Shown in pieces: positions 51,738 to 59,266 of a DNA stretch of 64,000 bases (position 1 is the first letter of the stretch; each line of letters starts with the position of its first letter). Under the pieces are notes generated by a model. The model searched no databases, was not told the DNA's origin, and was given only the letters and a program-made list of their open reading frames with translations. The translations under genes were made by a program, and so were the position numbers. Where the stretch lies: NCBI GenBank assembly GCA_050110875.1, contig CP188828.1, positions 1,302,001-1,366,000 on the forward strand. The letters run 5' to 3'. This stretch comes from Methyloligella sp050110875 (GTDB lineage Bacteria > Pseudomonadota > Alphaproteobacteria > Rhizobiales > Methyloligellaceae).

Positions 51738-53111
51738 ATGACCGAACGGGACGCCGACCGGGAGAGGAACAGGTTCAGCGCGCGGGCGCTTCGCTACGCG
51801 AAGGTGGGCGCCAATATGAGCGGGGTGGCGGCCAATCTCGCCATGCGGCGAGCCTTCGGGCTGGATCCGGAGCGGGACAAGGATGCGGCGGCGCTGGCAG
51901 ACGCGCTGGGCGGTCTGAAGGGGCCGATGATGAAGGTGGCCCAGCTGCTCGCCACGATCCCCGAGGCGCTGCCGGCGGAATATGCCGCGGAGCTCTCCCA
52001 GCTGCAGAGCCATGCCCCGCCCATGGGCTGGCCCTTCGTGAAGCGGCGCATGGCTTCCGAGCTCGGTCCCGATTGGGAGGGAAGATTCGCCAGCTTCGAG
52101 CGGACGGCCGCCAATTCCGCCTCGCTCGGCCAGGTGCATCGCGCCACGGCCCATGACGGGCGGGCGTTGGCGGTGAAGCTGCAATATCCGGACATGCAGT
52201 CGGCGGTGGAGGCGGACCTCAACCAGCTCGGCGTGCTGTTCTCGCTGCACCGGCGCATGCGGCCGGCCATCGACACGTCGGAGATGAAGACCGAGATCGC
52301 CGCGCGTCTGCGGGAAGAGCTGAACTATGAGCTGGAGGCCAGCCATATGCAGCTCTACGGGCGGATCTTCAAGGACGAAGCGATGATCCGCGTGCCGGAG
52401 GTGCTGCCGGAGCTTTCCACCAAGCGTCTTCTCACCATGACCTGGCTCGAAGGCCGGCCATTGCTCGACTACACGGACCGGCCGCTGGAGGAGCGCAACC
52501 GGATCGCATCGGCCATGTTCAAGGCCTGGTGGTTCCCGTTCAGCCATTACGGGATCATCCATGGGGATCCCCATCTCGGGAACTACACCATCTTCGAGGA
52601 CGAGGCGGGGCGCGCGGCGGGCATCAACCTGCTCGACTATGGCTGCATGCGGACCTTCCAGCCCAAATTCATCCAGGGGGTGATCGATCTCTATCACGGG
52701 CTCTTGCGGAATGACCGGGACCTGATCGTGCATGCCTACGAGACCTGGGGCTTCCTCGGGCTGAGGGCGGATGTGATCGACGTGCTGAATATCTGGGCCA
52801 AGTTCATCTACGGACCGATGCTGGAGGACCGGGTGCGCACAATCGCGGAAGGCACGACGCCGGGCATGTATGGGCGGCGCGAGGCGTTCCAGGTGCATAA
52901 GGCGCTGCAGGAGAAGGGCCCGGTTAAGGTGCCGCGGGAGTTCGTCTTCATGGACCGGGCGGCGATCGGGCTCGGCGGCGTTTTCCTGCATCTCGATTCG
53001 GCGCTGAACTATCACCAGCTGTTCAACCAGGCGATCGCCGGCACCGGTATCGACGCGGTGGCGACGCGCCAGCGGGAGGCCTTCACGGCGACGGGCGTGC
53101 CTTTGCCTTAG
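51738..53111 (+). CDS. ABC1/UbiB-family atypical kinase
   Basis: A 457-residue protein of the ABC1 (AarF/UbiB, COQ8) family. It has the KxGQ-like N-terminal extension (GGLKGPMMKVAQLLATIPEA), the glycine-loop substitute ANSASLGQVHRATAHDG, the ATP-binding lysine in AVKLQYPDMQSA, IIHGDPHLGNY with the catalytic Asp/His, and LLDYGCMR in place of DFG. Note KVAQ where KxGQ is usual. The family supports ubiquinone synthesis. The plus-strand neighbours do not extend the operon. Confidence 0.9.
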   Translation: MTERDADRERNRFSARALRYAKVGANMSGVAANLAMRRAFGLDPERDKDAAALADALGGLKGPMMKVAQLLATIPEALPAEYAAELSQLQSHAPPMGWPFVKRRMASELGPDWEGRFASFERTAANSASLGQVHRATAHDGRALAVKLQYPDMQSAVEADLNQLGVLFSLHRRMRPAIDTSEMKTEIAARLREELNYELEASHMQLYGRIFKDEAMIRVPEVLPELSTKRLLTMTWLEGRPLLDYTDRPLEERNRIASAMFKAWWFPFSHYGIIHGDPHLGNYTIFEDEAGRAAGINLLDYGCMRTFQPKFIQGVIDLYHGLLRNDRDLIVHAYETWGFLGLRADVIDVLNIWAKFIYGPMLEDRVRTIAEGTTPGMYGRREAFQVHKALQEKGPVKVPREFVFMDRAAIGLGGVFLHLDSALNYHQLFNQAIAGTGIDAVATRQREAFTATGVPLP

Positions 53112-53138
53112 GACTGCGGAAGCTGCCGTCTTGCTCGG

Positions 53139-53228
53139 CGTCATCCTGAGATGCGCGGGGAACGCGTGCCTCGAAGGATGGGCCGCCTGCTTCGAGGCCC
53201 GGCCAAGGCCGGGCACCTCAGCATGACG
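53139..53228. repeat. Dispersed imperfect palindromic repeat
   Basis: A 90-bp palindromic element. The outer arms CGTCATCCTGAG/CTCAGCATGACG are imperfect, and inside are GCCTCGAAG/CTTCGAGGC and GCCCGGCC/GGCCGGGC. This CATCCTGAGG type of sequence is a common intergenic repeat in alphaproteobacteria. It falls after the ABC1 gene and has no coding value. Confidence 0.75.
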
Positions 53229-53247
53229 GCTCTCAAGAGCGTGCCCC

Positions 53248-53294
53248 AAAAAACCGATGCCGCCTCCGGACCTGGGTCCCGAAAGCGGCATCGG
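53248..53294 (-). terminator. Terminator for the small exported protein gene
   Basis: A 10-bp stem CCGATGCCGC/GCGGCATCGG with a 21-nt apical part is followed on the minus strand by a TTTTTT run (53248-53253). It lies about 45 bp after the stop of the minus-strand gene. Confidence 0.8.
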
Positions 53295-53337
53295 CCTACG
53301 CGCACACTGACTTCAAGAGGCGACGCTTTCTCGCGTC

Positions 53338-53694
53338 TTAGTAGCGCTCGATGGTCGTTTCCTCGCGATGGTGGATCACCCTGTCCTCGCCGATATCGGC
53401 GTAAGGGTCGGGCGTGTCGAAATAGCCCGCCGGGGCGCTGGCGTAAGGATCGGGCGCGGCGCCATAGGCTCCCGACGTTCCGACGACATAGGGCTCAGGC
53501 TGCGGCCCGGGGGTAACGATCACCTCCCTGGTCCGATTGCGCGGCAGGAGCGCGCTTCTCTCATGCACCGTGACGGTGGCGCCGGTCACCGGATCCACCG
53601 AGGTGGTGGTCTTGTCGGCCAGGGCCGGGGTCGCCAGGGCGACGCCGCCCACGAGCCCGGCGCCCAACAGCACATTCCGAATGGTGGTCTTCAT
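53338..53694 (-). CDS. Small exported protein, low complexity
   Basis: A 118-residue protein with a good signal peptide (MKTTIRNVLLGAGLVGGVAL to PALA) and a short mature part of about 90 residues rich in Thr, Val, Tyr, Pro and Ala, with repeated DPYA units (PDPYASAPAG, PDPYADIGED). No domain was recognised. GGACTGCC precedes the ATG. It has its own terminator, so it is probably a real monocistronic gene of unknown periplasmic function. Confidence 0.68.
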   Translation of the reverse strand: MKTTIRNVLLGAGLVGGVALATPALADKTTTSVDPVTGATVTVHERSALLPRNRTREVIVTPGPQPEPYVVGTSGAYGAAPDPYASAPAGYFDTPDPYADIGEDRVIHHREETTIERY

Positions 53695-53932
53695 GGCAGT
53701 CCTCCATATCGCGTTGTGGGATAGAGAACCGACGGCGACACAAGGCCGTTCCCGCCTTATTCGGGGTCATTTTGGGGCGATTTCTTGGGGGCGTCATTGA
53801 AGGCTCGAATCCAGATATGCCCGCGCCGCCAGAGTATTCCTATAATTCTCAGGATTGGTGCGCATAAGAGGCTTAGGTGCAGAAGGCGGTCGTGCTTAGC
53901 CCCGCAGGTCGAGTGATTACGGTGTGGGGGCA

Positions 53933-54197
53933 ATGACCGAAGAGAACGAGAATCGAACGAACGCGATTTCTGCCATCCTCCTCACAATGTGGGATCCGAT
54001 TGGCATTGCCGATGTGCCCGTAGCCGCCGACGAATACGATCACTATGTGGTTCCGTTATTAGGGCGGCTTAGGGCAGGGCATCCTCTAGGGAATTAGCCG
54101 CAATACTCCTGAGGATTGAGACGGAGGAGTTCGACCTTCCCGGCGATCCGGATCGCAGGGGCGGGTGGCGGAGCGGCTTCTGGCGCTGCGCGACTGA
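53933..54197 (+). pseudogene. Broken small gene with WDPIG-type motif
   Basis: A reading frame from ATG 53933 gives ILLTMWDPIGIADVPVAADE and YDHYVVPLLGRLRAG, then stops early. The continuation is found in the other frames: LAAILLRIETEEFDLPGDPD in one, and RVAERLLALRD then stop in another. Adding one G to each of two G-runs (near 54079 and 54163) would give one open frame of 88 residues with WDPIG...DEYD...RIE and LPGD motifs, the pattern of a small uncharacterised family. This is either a decayed gene or two sequencing or assembly errors in G-runs. Confidence 0.72.
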
Positions 54198-54313
54198 CCA
54201 TGTGCAGCAACCGCACGGACGGATTGCCGCAGGCTAATGCTTTGTGCTATCTCCCTCGCCGATAGAGAATACGACCACTAAGAACGGCAATACGTTCGGG
54301 GGAGACAGTAGAC

Positions 54314-54457
54314 ATGAAGATCGATCCGGCAGAATGCCATCCTGATATGGACTACGACCAGCACCAGCACACCTATGCCTTCTTCATCAAGGCAGCGATC
54401 TGGGGCACCGCCGCCACCGCAGCGCTGATGGTCGTGCTCGCCCTTTTCGTCGCGTAA
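54314..54457 (+). CDS. aa3-type cytochrome c oxidase subunit IV
   Basis: A 47-residue protein: a short hydrophilic start (KIDPAECHPDMDYDQHQHTY) and one membrane helix (FFIKAAIWGTAATAALMVVL). This is the bacterial aa3 oxidase subunit IV type, a single-helix accessory subunit of cytochrome c oxidase. It precedes pntAA, as in many Hyphomicrobiales. A GGGGGAGA site precedes the ATG. It is too short for usual open-frame lists. Confidence 0.9.
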   Translation: MKIDPAECHPDMDYDQHQHTYAFFIKAAIWGTAATAALMVVLALFVA

Positions 54458-54558
54458 GATTCCGATCAGCCTCTGAGCGGCCATAACGCCTCTCCTCTCT
54501 GAGGGCGACCGGCGTGACGGCCGCTTCAGCGCCGCAACCCAAGCGACGGATATCCGAT

Positions 54559-55920
54559 ATGATCACCATCGGGGTGCCTGCCGAAGGCAAGGACGAGCCG
54601 CGCATCGGCGTGACGCCGGAAAGCGTGAAGCGCCTGACCAAGAACGGTGCGGAGGTGGTAATCCGCTCCGGCGCCGGATCGCGGTCTCACTTCTCTGACG
54701 AGGACTACAAGGAAGCCGGCGCGAAGATCGCCAAGTCCGACGCCGAAGCGGTGAAGGATGCCGATATCGTGCTCACGGTACGGCGGCCGGACGCCGCTCT
54801 GGCCAAGAGCATGAAGAGAGGCGCGCTGCTGATCGGCATGCTGGAGCCTTTCGGCGATGCGAAGGGGCTCGATGCGCTGGCCAAGACGGGCGTGAACCTG
54901 TTCGCCATGGAGCTGATGCCGCGCATCACCCGGGCCCAGGTGATGGACGTTCTGTCGTCTCAATCGAATCTCGCCGGCTATAAGGCGGTGGTGGATGCCG
55001 CGGCCACGTTCGGCCGGGCTTTGCCGATGATGATGACGGCGGCGGGCACCGTGCCGGCCGCGCGGGTGTTCATCATGGGGGCCGGCGTCGCCGGTCTGCA
55101 GGCCATCGCCACGGCGCGCCGTCTCGGCGCCATCGTGACCGCAACCGACGTGCGGCCCGCCGCCAAGGAGCAGGTGGAATCCCTGGGCGCGAAATTCGTC
55201 GCCGTGGAGGACGAGGAGTTCAAGGAGGCGGAGACCGCCGGCGGCTACGCCAAGGAGATGTCGGACGCCTATAAGAAGAAGCAGGCGGCGCTGATCTCCG
55301 ATCACGTCAAGAACCAGGACATCATCGTCACCACGGCGCTGATCCCGGGCCGGCCCGCGCCGGTGCTGCTGACCCGAGCGCAGGTGGAGAGCATGAAGCC
55401 CGGCTCCGTCATCGTCGACATGGCGGTGGAGCGGGGCGGCAATGTCGAGGTCGCCAAGCCCGGCGAGATCGCCGAGCACAAGGGCGTGACCATCATGGGC
55501 AAGTTCAACCTGCCCGGCGAGGTTCCGGTCAACGCTTCCAGCCTCTACGCCAAGAACCTGGTCTCCTTCATCGAGGTGATGTTCGACAAGGAGAAGGGGG
55601 AGCTGGCGCTCGACTGGGAGGACGAGGTCATCAAGGGAACGGCGGTCGCCAAGGACGGCGAGATCGTCAACGAGATGATCGCGAATACGCTGAAATCCGG
55701 CGGCGGCAGCAGTGCGCCTGCGAGAAAGCCGGCGGCGCGCAAAACCGCCACGAGCAAGAGCTCGACTGCCAAGAGCGCCGGAACCAAGAGCGCCGGGACC
55801 AAGAGCACCGCTGCGGGCGCTGCGAAGAAGCCGGCCGCCAAGCGCACGCCGGCGCGCAACACGAAGCCCCAGACGAGCCGGACCCAGCCTGTGCGTCCGA
55901 CCAAGGGAGACAAATCATGA
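54559..55920 (+). CDS. NAD(P) transhydrogenase alpha subunit part 1 (PntAA) with Lys/Ala tail
   Basis: The NAD(H)-binding domain I of proton-translocating transhydrogenase, which moves hydride from NADH to NADP+ driven by protons. The 453-residue protein has MITIGVPAEGKDEPRIGVTP, the dinucleotide site VFIMGAGVAGLQAIATARRL and the RPAAKEQVESLGAKF region. From about residue 380 a 73-residue low-complexity tail of Lys, Ala, Ser and Thr repeats (ARKTATSKSSTAKSAGTKSA and on) extends it beyond the usual length. The ATG at 54559 matches the family start. It overlaps the next gene by four bases. Confidence 0.95.
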   Translation: MITIGVPAEGKDEPRIGVTPESVKRLTKNGAEVVIRSGAGSRSHFSDEDYKEAGAKIAKSDAEAVKDADIVLTVRRPDAALAKSMKRGALLIGMLEPFGDAKGLDALAKTGVNLFAMELMPRITRAQVMDVLSSQSNLAGYKAVVDAAATFGRALPMMMTAAGTVPAARVFIMGAGVAGLQAIATARRLGAIVTATDVRPAAKEQVESLGAKFVAVEDEEFKEAETAGGYAKEMSDAYKKKQAALISDHVKNQDIIVTTALIPGRPAPVLLTRAQVESMKPGSVIVDMAVERGGNVEVAKPGEIAEHKGVTIMGKFNLPGEVPVNASSLYAKNLVSFIEVMFDKEKGELALDWEDEVIKGTAVAKDGEIVNEMIANTLKSGGGSSAPARKPAARKTATSKSSTAKSAGTKSAGTKSTAAGAAKKPAAKRTPARNTKPQTSRTQPVRPTKGDKS

Positions 55921-56351
55921 GCAAGCTTGCGCGCATGCGCCAGGTTTGGCTGACGCTTGCCGTTCTTTGCTTCGGCTTGGCGGCGGAGAATTTCATCACG
56001 GGCACGGCCTTCGCCCAGGAGGCGGCAGGCGGCGGCCATTCCGCCCATGACTTCGTGTTCCGCTTCTCGATCTTCGTGCTGGCGGTGTTCGTCGGCTACT
56101 ACGTGGTCTGGTCGGTGACACCGGCTCTGCACACGCCGCTGATGGCGGTGACCAACGCGATCTCCTCGGTGATCGTGGTGGGCGCGCTGCTGGCCGTCTC
56201 GGTGGAGATCGGCGGCGCGCTTTCGGAGACCAATGGCTGGATCGCCAAGCTGCTCGGGCTCGCCGCGCTGATCCTGGCGAGCGTCAACATCTTCGGCGGC
56301 TTCCTGGTCACCCAGCGCATGCTTTCGATGTACAAGCGGAAGGAGCGCTAG
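55917..56351 (+). CDS. NAD(P) transhydrogenase alpha subunit part 2 (PntAB)
   Basis: A 144-residue membrane part of the transhydrogenase (domain II, N-terminal portion). The first 50 residues include a hydrophobic stretch (VWLTLAVLCFGLAAENFITG) and about three further helices follow (FVFRFSIFVLAVFVGYYVVW; TPLMAVTNAISSVIVVGALL; WIAKLLGLAALILASVNIFG). It couples proton flow to the hydride transfer carried out by PntAA and PntB. Its start overlaps the pntAA stop (ATGA) and it is followed by pntB after 2 bp. Confidence 0.94.
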   Translation: MSKLARMRQVWLTLAVLCFGLAAENFITGTAFAQEAAGGGHSAHDFVFRFSIFVLAVFVGYYVVWSVTPALHTPLMAVTNAISSVIVVGALLAVSVEIGGALSETNGWIAKLLGLAALILASVNIFGGFLVTQRMLSMYKRKER

Positions 56352-56353
56352 AG

Positions 56354-57751
56354 ATGACCAACGAGTTCGTCCCGCTGCTCTATCTGCTGGCGTCGGTCTT
56401 CTTCATCCTGGCCTTGCGGGGCCTGTCCTCGCCCGAGACATCGCGGCGCGGCAACTATATCGGCATGGCCGGCATGGCCATCGCGGTGGTCACCACGCTC
56501 GCCGTGGCGGCGCCGGAGGATCCGCTCACCTGGGGCATGATCGTCGGCGGCATCGCCGTGGGCGGGTTGATCGGCGCGACGATCGCGCGGCGTATCGCCA
56601 TGACGGCGATGCCGGAGCTGGTCGCCGCGTTTCATAGCCTCGTCGGTCTGGCGGCGGTGCTGGTGGCGGGGTCCGCCTTCTACGCGCCGGAAGCCTTCGG
56701 CATCGGGGAGCCCGGCAATATCGTGGTGCAGAGCCTGGTCGAGATGTCCCTCGGCGTGGCCATCGGCGCCATCACCTTCACCGGCTCGATCATCGCCTTC
56801 GCCAAGCTGTCGGGCCGCATGTCCGGCGCGCCGATCACGCTGCCGGCACGGCATCTGATCAATATCGCCCTGGCCGTCGGCCTGGTCGTGCTGGTGGTGA
56901 TGTTCTGCCAGCAGCAGACGGCGGTGCTGTTCTGGTCGATCGCAGGCCTTTCGCTGCTGCTCGGCATTCTGATCATCATCCCCATCGGCGGAGCGGACAT
57001 GCCGGTGGTGGTCTCGATGCTCAACTCCTATTCGGGCTGGGCGGCGGCCGGTATCGGCTTCACCCTCGGCAACACGGCGCTGATCGTCACCGGCGCGCTG
57101 GTGGGCTCCTCGGGCGCGATCCTGTCCTACATCATGTGCAAGGGCATGAACCGTTCCTTCATCAGCGTCATCCTGGGCGGCTTCGGCGGCGAGACGGCCG
57201 GGCCTGCGGGCGGCGACGGCGAGCAGAAGCCGGTCAAGCTCGGCTCGGCGGAGGATGCCGCCTTCCTGATGAAGAACGCCGGCAAGGTCATCATCGTGCC
57301 GGGCTACGGCATGGCGGTGGCTCAGGCCCAGCATGCCCTTCGCGAGATGGGCGACGTTCTGAAGGAAGAGGGCGTCGAGGTGAAATACGCCATCCATCCG
57401 GTGGCGGGCCGCATGCCTGGTCATATGAACGTGCTGCTGGCCGAAGCCCAGGTGCCTTACGACGAGGTGTTCGAGCTGGAGGATATCAACAGCGAGTTCT
57501 CCCAGGCGGACGTGGTCTATGTGATCGGCGCCAACGACGTGACCAACCCGGCGGCGGAGGAGGATCAGACCTCACCGATCTACGGCATGCCCGTGCTGCA
57601 GGTCTGGAAGGCGGGCACGGTGCTGTTCAACAAGCGGTCCCTGGCCTCCGGCTATGCCGGCATCGACAATCCGCTCTTCTATCGCGACAACACCATGATG
57701 GTGCTTGGCGACGCGAAGAAGATGACGGAGGAGATCGTCAAGAGCCTGTAG
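56354..57751 (+). CDS. pntB: NAD(P) transhydrogenase beta subunit
   Basis: A 465-residue subunit with the rest of the membrane domain (about eight or nine helices, to about residue 265) and the NADP(H)-binding domain III at the C-terminus. The latter has VIIVPGYGMAVAQAQHALRE, KYAIHPVAGRMPGHMNVLLA, GANDVTNPAAEEDQTSPIYG and NPLFYRDNTMMVLGDAKKM. It is the last gene of the three-gene pnt operon. Confidence 0.96.
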   Translation: MTNEFVPLLYLLASVFFILALRGLSSPETSRRGNYIGMAGMAIAVVTTLAVAAPEDPLTWGMIVGGIAVGGLIGATIARRIAMTAMPELVAAFHSLVGLAAVLVAGSAFYAPEAFGIGEPGNIVVQSLVEMSLGVAIGAITFTGSIIAFAKLSGRMSGAPITLPARHLINIALAVGLVVLVVMFCQQQTAVLFWSIAGLSLLLGILIIIPIGGADMPVVVSMLNSYSGWAAAGIGFTLGNTALIVTGALVGSSGAILSYIMCKGMNRSFISVILGGFGGETAGPAGGDGEQKPVKLGSAEDAAFLMKNAGKVIIVPGYGMAVAQAQHALREMGDVLKEEGVEVKYAIHPVAGRMPGHMNVLLAEAQVPYDEVFELEDINSEFSQADVVYVIGANDVTNPAAEEDQTSPIYGMPVLQVWKAGTVLFNKRSLASGYAGIDNPLFYRDNTMMVLGDAKKMTEEIVKSL

Positions 57752-57760
57752 GGGCTCCTT

Positions 57761-57870
57761 CACCTCTCCCCGCCGGGGAGAGGTCGGATGCGCAGCATCC
57801 GGGTGAGGGATATAGGTTTCGGCGATTCCGGCTCCCCCTCACCCCAACCCTCTCCCCCGAGGGGAGAGGG
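57761..57870. repeat. REP-like palindromic repeats after pntB
   Basis: Two palindromic units: ACCTCTCCCC-GCC-GGGGAGAGGT followed by GGATGCGCAGCATCC, and CCCTCTCCCC-CGA-GGGGAGAGGG with a CCCTCACCCC lead. The arms match the shorter unit at 8083-8104. They could stall transcription after pntB. Confidence 0.75.
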
Positions 57871-57922
57871 AGCGAGTCGTGCCTTAGGGAATTCTTTCTT
57901 CCGATCTTAAGAAGGGCGGAGT

Positions 57923-58795
57923 ATGTCTCGCTCCATGTGGCTCGGTATCTTTCTGCTTTTCGTGGCGGCCTATGCGGTGATTTGCGTCGGCGCGCGCCGA
58001 ATTCATCGGCATTTCGTCTATGTGCCCGACCCGACCTATACGGCGCCGAAGGATACGGAGTTGGAGGGTGTCGAGGAGGTCAAGCTCAAGACGCCGGACG
58101 GCATCACCCTGATCGGCTGGTTCGTGCCGGCGCGGGACGGCATGCCGACGCTGCTTTATTTCACCGGCAATGGCGGCTCCGTCGCCGGGCGGGCCCATAA
58201 GATCGACGAGATCAAACAGGCCGGCTACGGGCTGTTCATGCTGAATTATCGCGGCTTCGGAGGCTCGGAAGGCAAGCCGACGGAGGCCGACAATGTCGCC
58301 GACGCGCAACTCGCCTATGATTTTCTGCGAACTCGCGGCCTCTTGCCCGATGAGATCGTCATCTACGGCGAATCCCTGGGAACTTCGGTGGCGACGCAAC
58401 TCTCGCTGAAGCGCCCTGCCAAGGCTCTGGTTCTGGAGGCGCCGTTCACCTCGGCAGTCTCGGTCGGCCGGCTGACCTGGTGGTTCCTGCCGCTCCGGCT
58501 GGTGATGGTCGACAAATACAAGACCATCGACGTGATCGATCAGGTGACGATGCCGCTGCTCATCGTGCATGGGTCGAAGGACAGCGTGATCCCCTTGCGC
58601 ATGGCGGAACAGCTTTTCGCCAAGGCCCCCGAGCCGAAGCAGATAAAAGTGTTTTCCGAGGCCGATCACAACGACCTCTACGAGCACGGCGCCTTCGAGA
58701 CGGTGGATGGATTCCTGCAAGGTCTTGCGGGCGGGAGGTCGGCCGGCCGTGCGGCCAACACCAAAAAGCCCGCAAAAGCCGAGGCTGCGGGCTAG
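57923..58795 (+). CDS. Alpha/beta hydrolase (BEM46-like)
   Basis: A 290-residue protein with an N-terminal membrane segment (about 2-20, MWLGIFLLFVAAYAVIC) and an alpha/beta hydrolase domain of the BEM46/ABHD13 kind. It has LLYFTGNGGSVAGRAHKIDE, the loop MLNYRGFGGSEGKPTE, the nucleophile elbow IYGESLGTSVATQL (Ser), an acid in LIVHGSKDSVIP and the His in EADHNDLYEHG. Activity is unknown. Its last 11 codons (KKPAKAEAAG) coincide with the terminator of rpsU on the opposite strand. Confidence 0.87.
   Translation: MSRSMWLGIFLLFVAAYAVICVGARRIHRHFVYVPDPTYTAPKDTELEGVEEVKLKTPDGITLIGWFVPARDGMPTLLYFTGNGGSVAGRAHKIDEIKQAGYGLFMLNYRGFGGSEGKPTEADNVADAQLAYDFLRTRGLLPDEIVIYGESLGTSVATQLSLKRPAKALVLEAPFTSAVSVGRLTWWFLPLRLVMVDKYKTIDVIDQVTMPLLIVHGSKDSVIPLRMAEQLFAKAPEPKQIKVFSEADHNDLYEHGAFETVDGFLQGLAGGRSAGRAANTKKPAKAEAAG
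58763..58793 (-). terminator. Terminator of rpsU, inside the end of the hydrolase gene
   Basis: AGCCCGCA/TGCGGGCT (58767-58774 with 58786-58793) forms an 8-bp stem followed on the minus strand by TTTTT. It is placed about 65 bp after the rpsU stop and overlaps the 3' coding end of the hydrolase on the plus strand. Confidence 0.8.
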
Positions 58796-58858
58796 GGCGA
58801 CGGTTCCGTGGCGGATGCCCCGGCTTACGTCTCGATCGTAAAGAAGAAGGCTTCGCGC

Positions 58859-59089
58859 TTAGCGGCGGCCGCGTCCACGGCCGGCGATGAGGCCTTCGCG
58901 CTGGGCGCGCTTGCGGGCCAGCTTGCGGGCGCGGCGGATGGCTTCCGCCTTCTCGCGGGCGCGTTTCTCGGAAGGCTTCTCGTAAAAGTTCCGGAGCTTC
59001 ATCTCGCGGAACACGCCCTCGCGCTGCATCTTCTTCTTCAAGGCGCGGAGCGCCTGATCGACATTGTTATCGCGTACAACGACTTGCAC
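58859..59089 (-). CDS. rpsU: 30S ribosomal protein S21
   Basis: A 76-residue basic protein beginning MQVVVRDNNVDQALRALKKK and ending in an Arg/Gly tail (GRGRGRR), the S21 family. The start is a GTG at 59089, with GGAGAAA about 10 bp upstream; it is preferred over the frame opening at 59146, since it gives the conserved QVVVRDN terminus. A terminator lies downstream. Confidence 0.95.
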   Translation of the reverse strand: MQVVVRDNNVDQALRALKKKMQREGVFREMKLRNFYEKPSEKRAREKAEAIRRARKLARKRAQREGLIAGRGRGRR

Positions 59090-59266
59090 TTGAGTGCTTT
59101 CTCCGAATAGTCGTGATCTTGAGGATCGAAGCGGGTCAAAGCCCACGCCGGGTCATCGGCGTTGAGGCCGACCTCGAATCTGGGGCAGTACCTAACAAAA
59201 GGACCGCCGCTTGTCCAGCGAGCATAAGACTGTCGTGGGCCGCAAATGGTTCCGTGAGGGGACGGC

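Noticed and set aside
53151..53516. Apparent short plus-strand coding frame after the ABC1 kinase gene
   Set aside because: It runs across a palindromic dispersed repeat and the terminator of the opposite gene and has no protein-like features.
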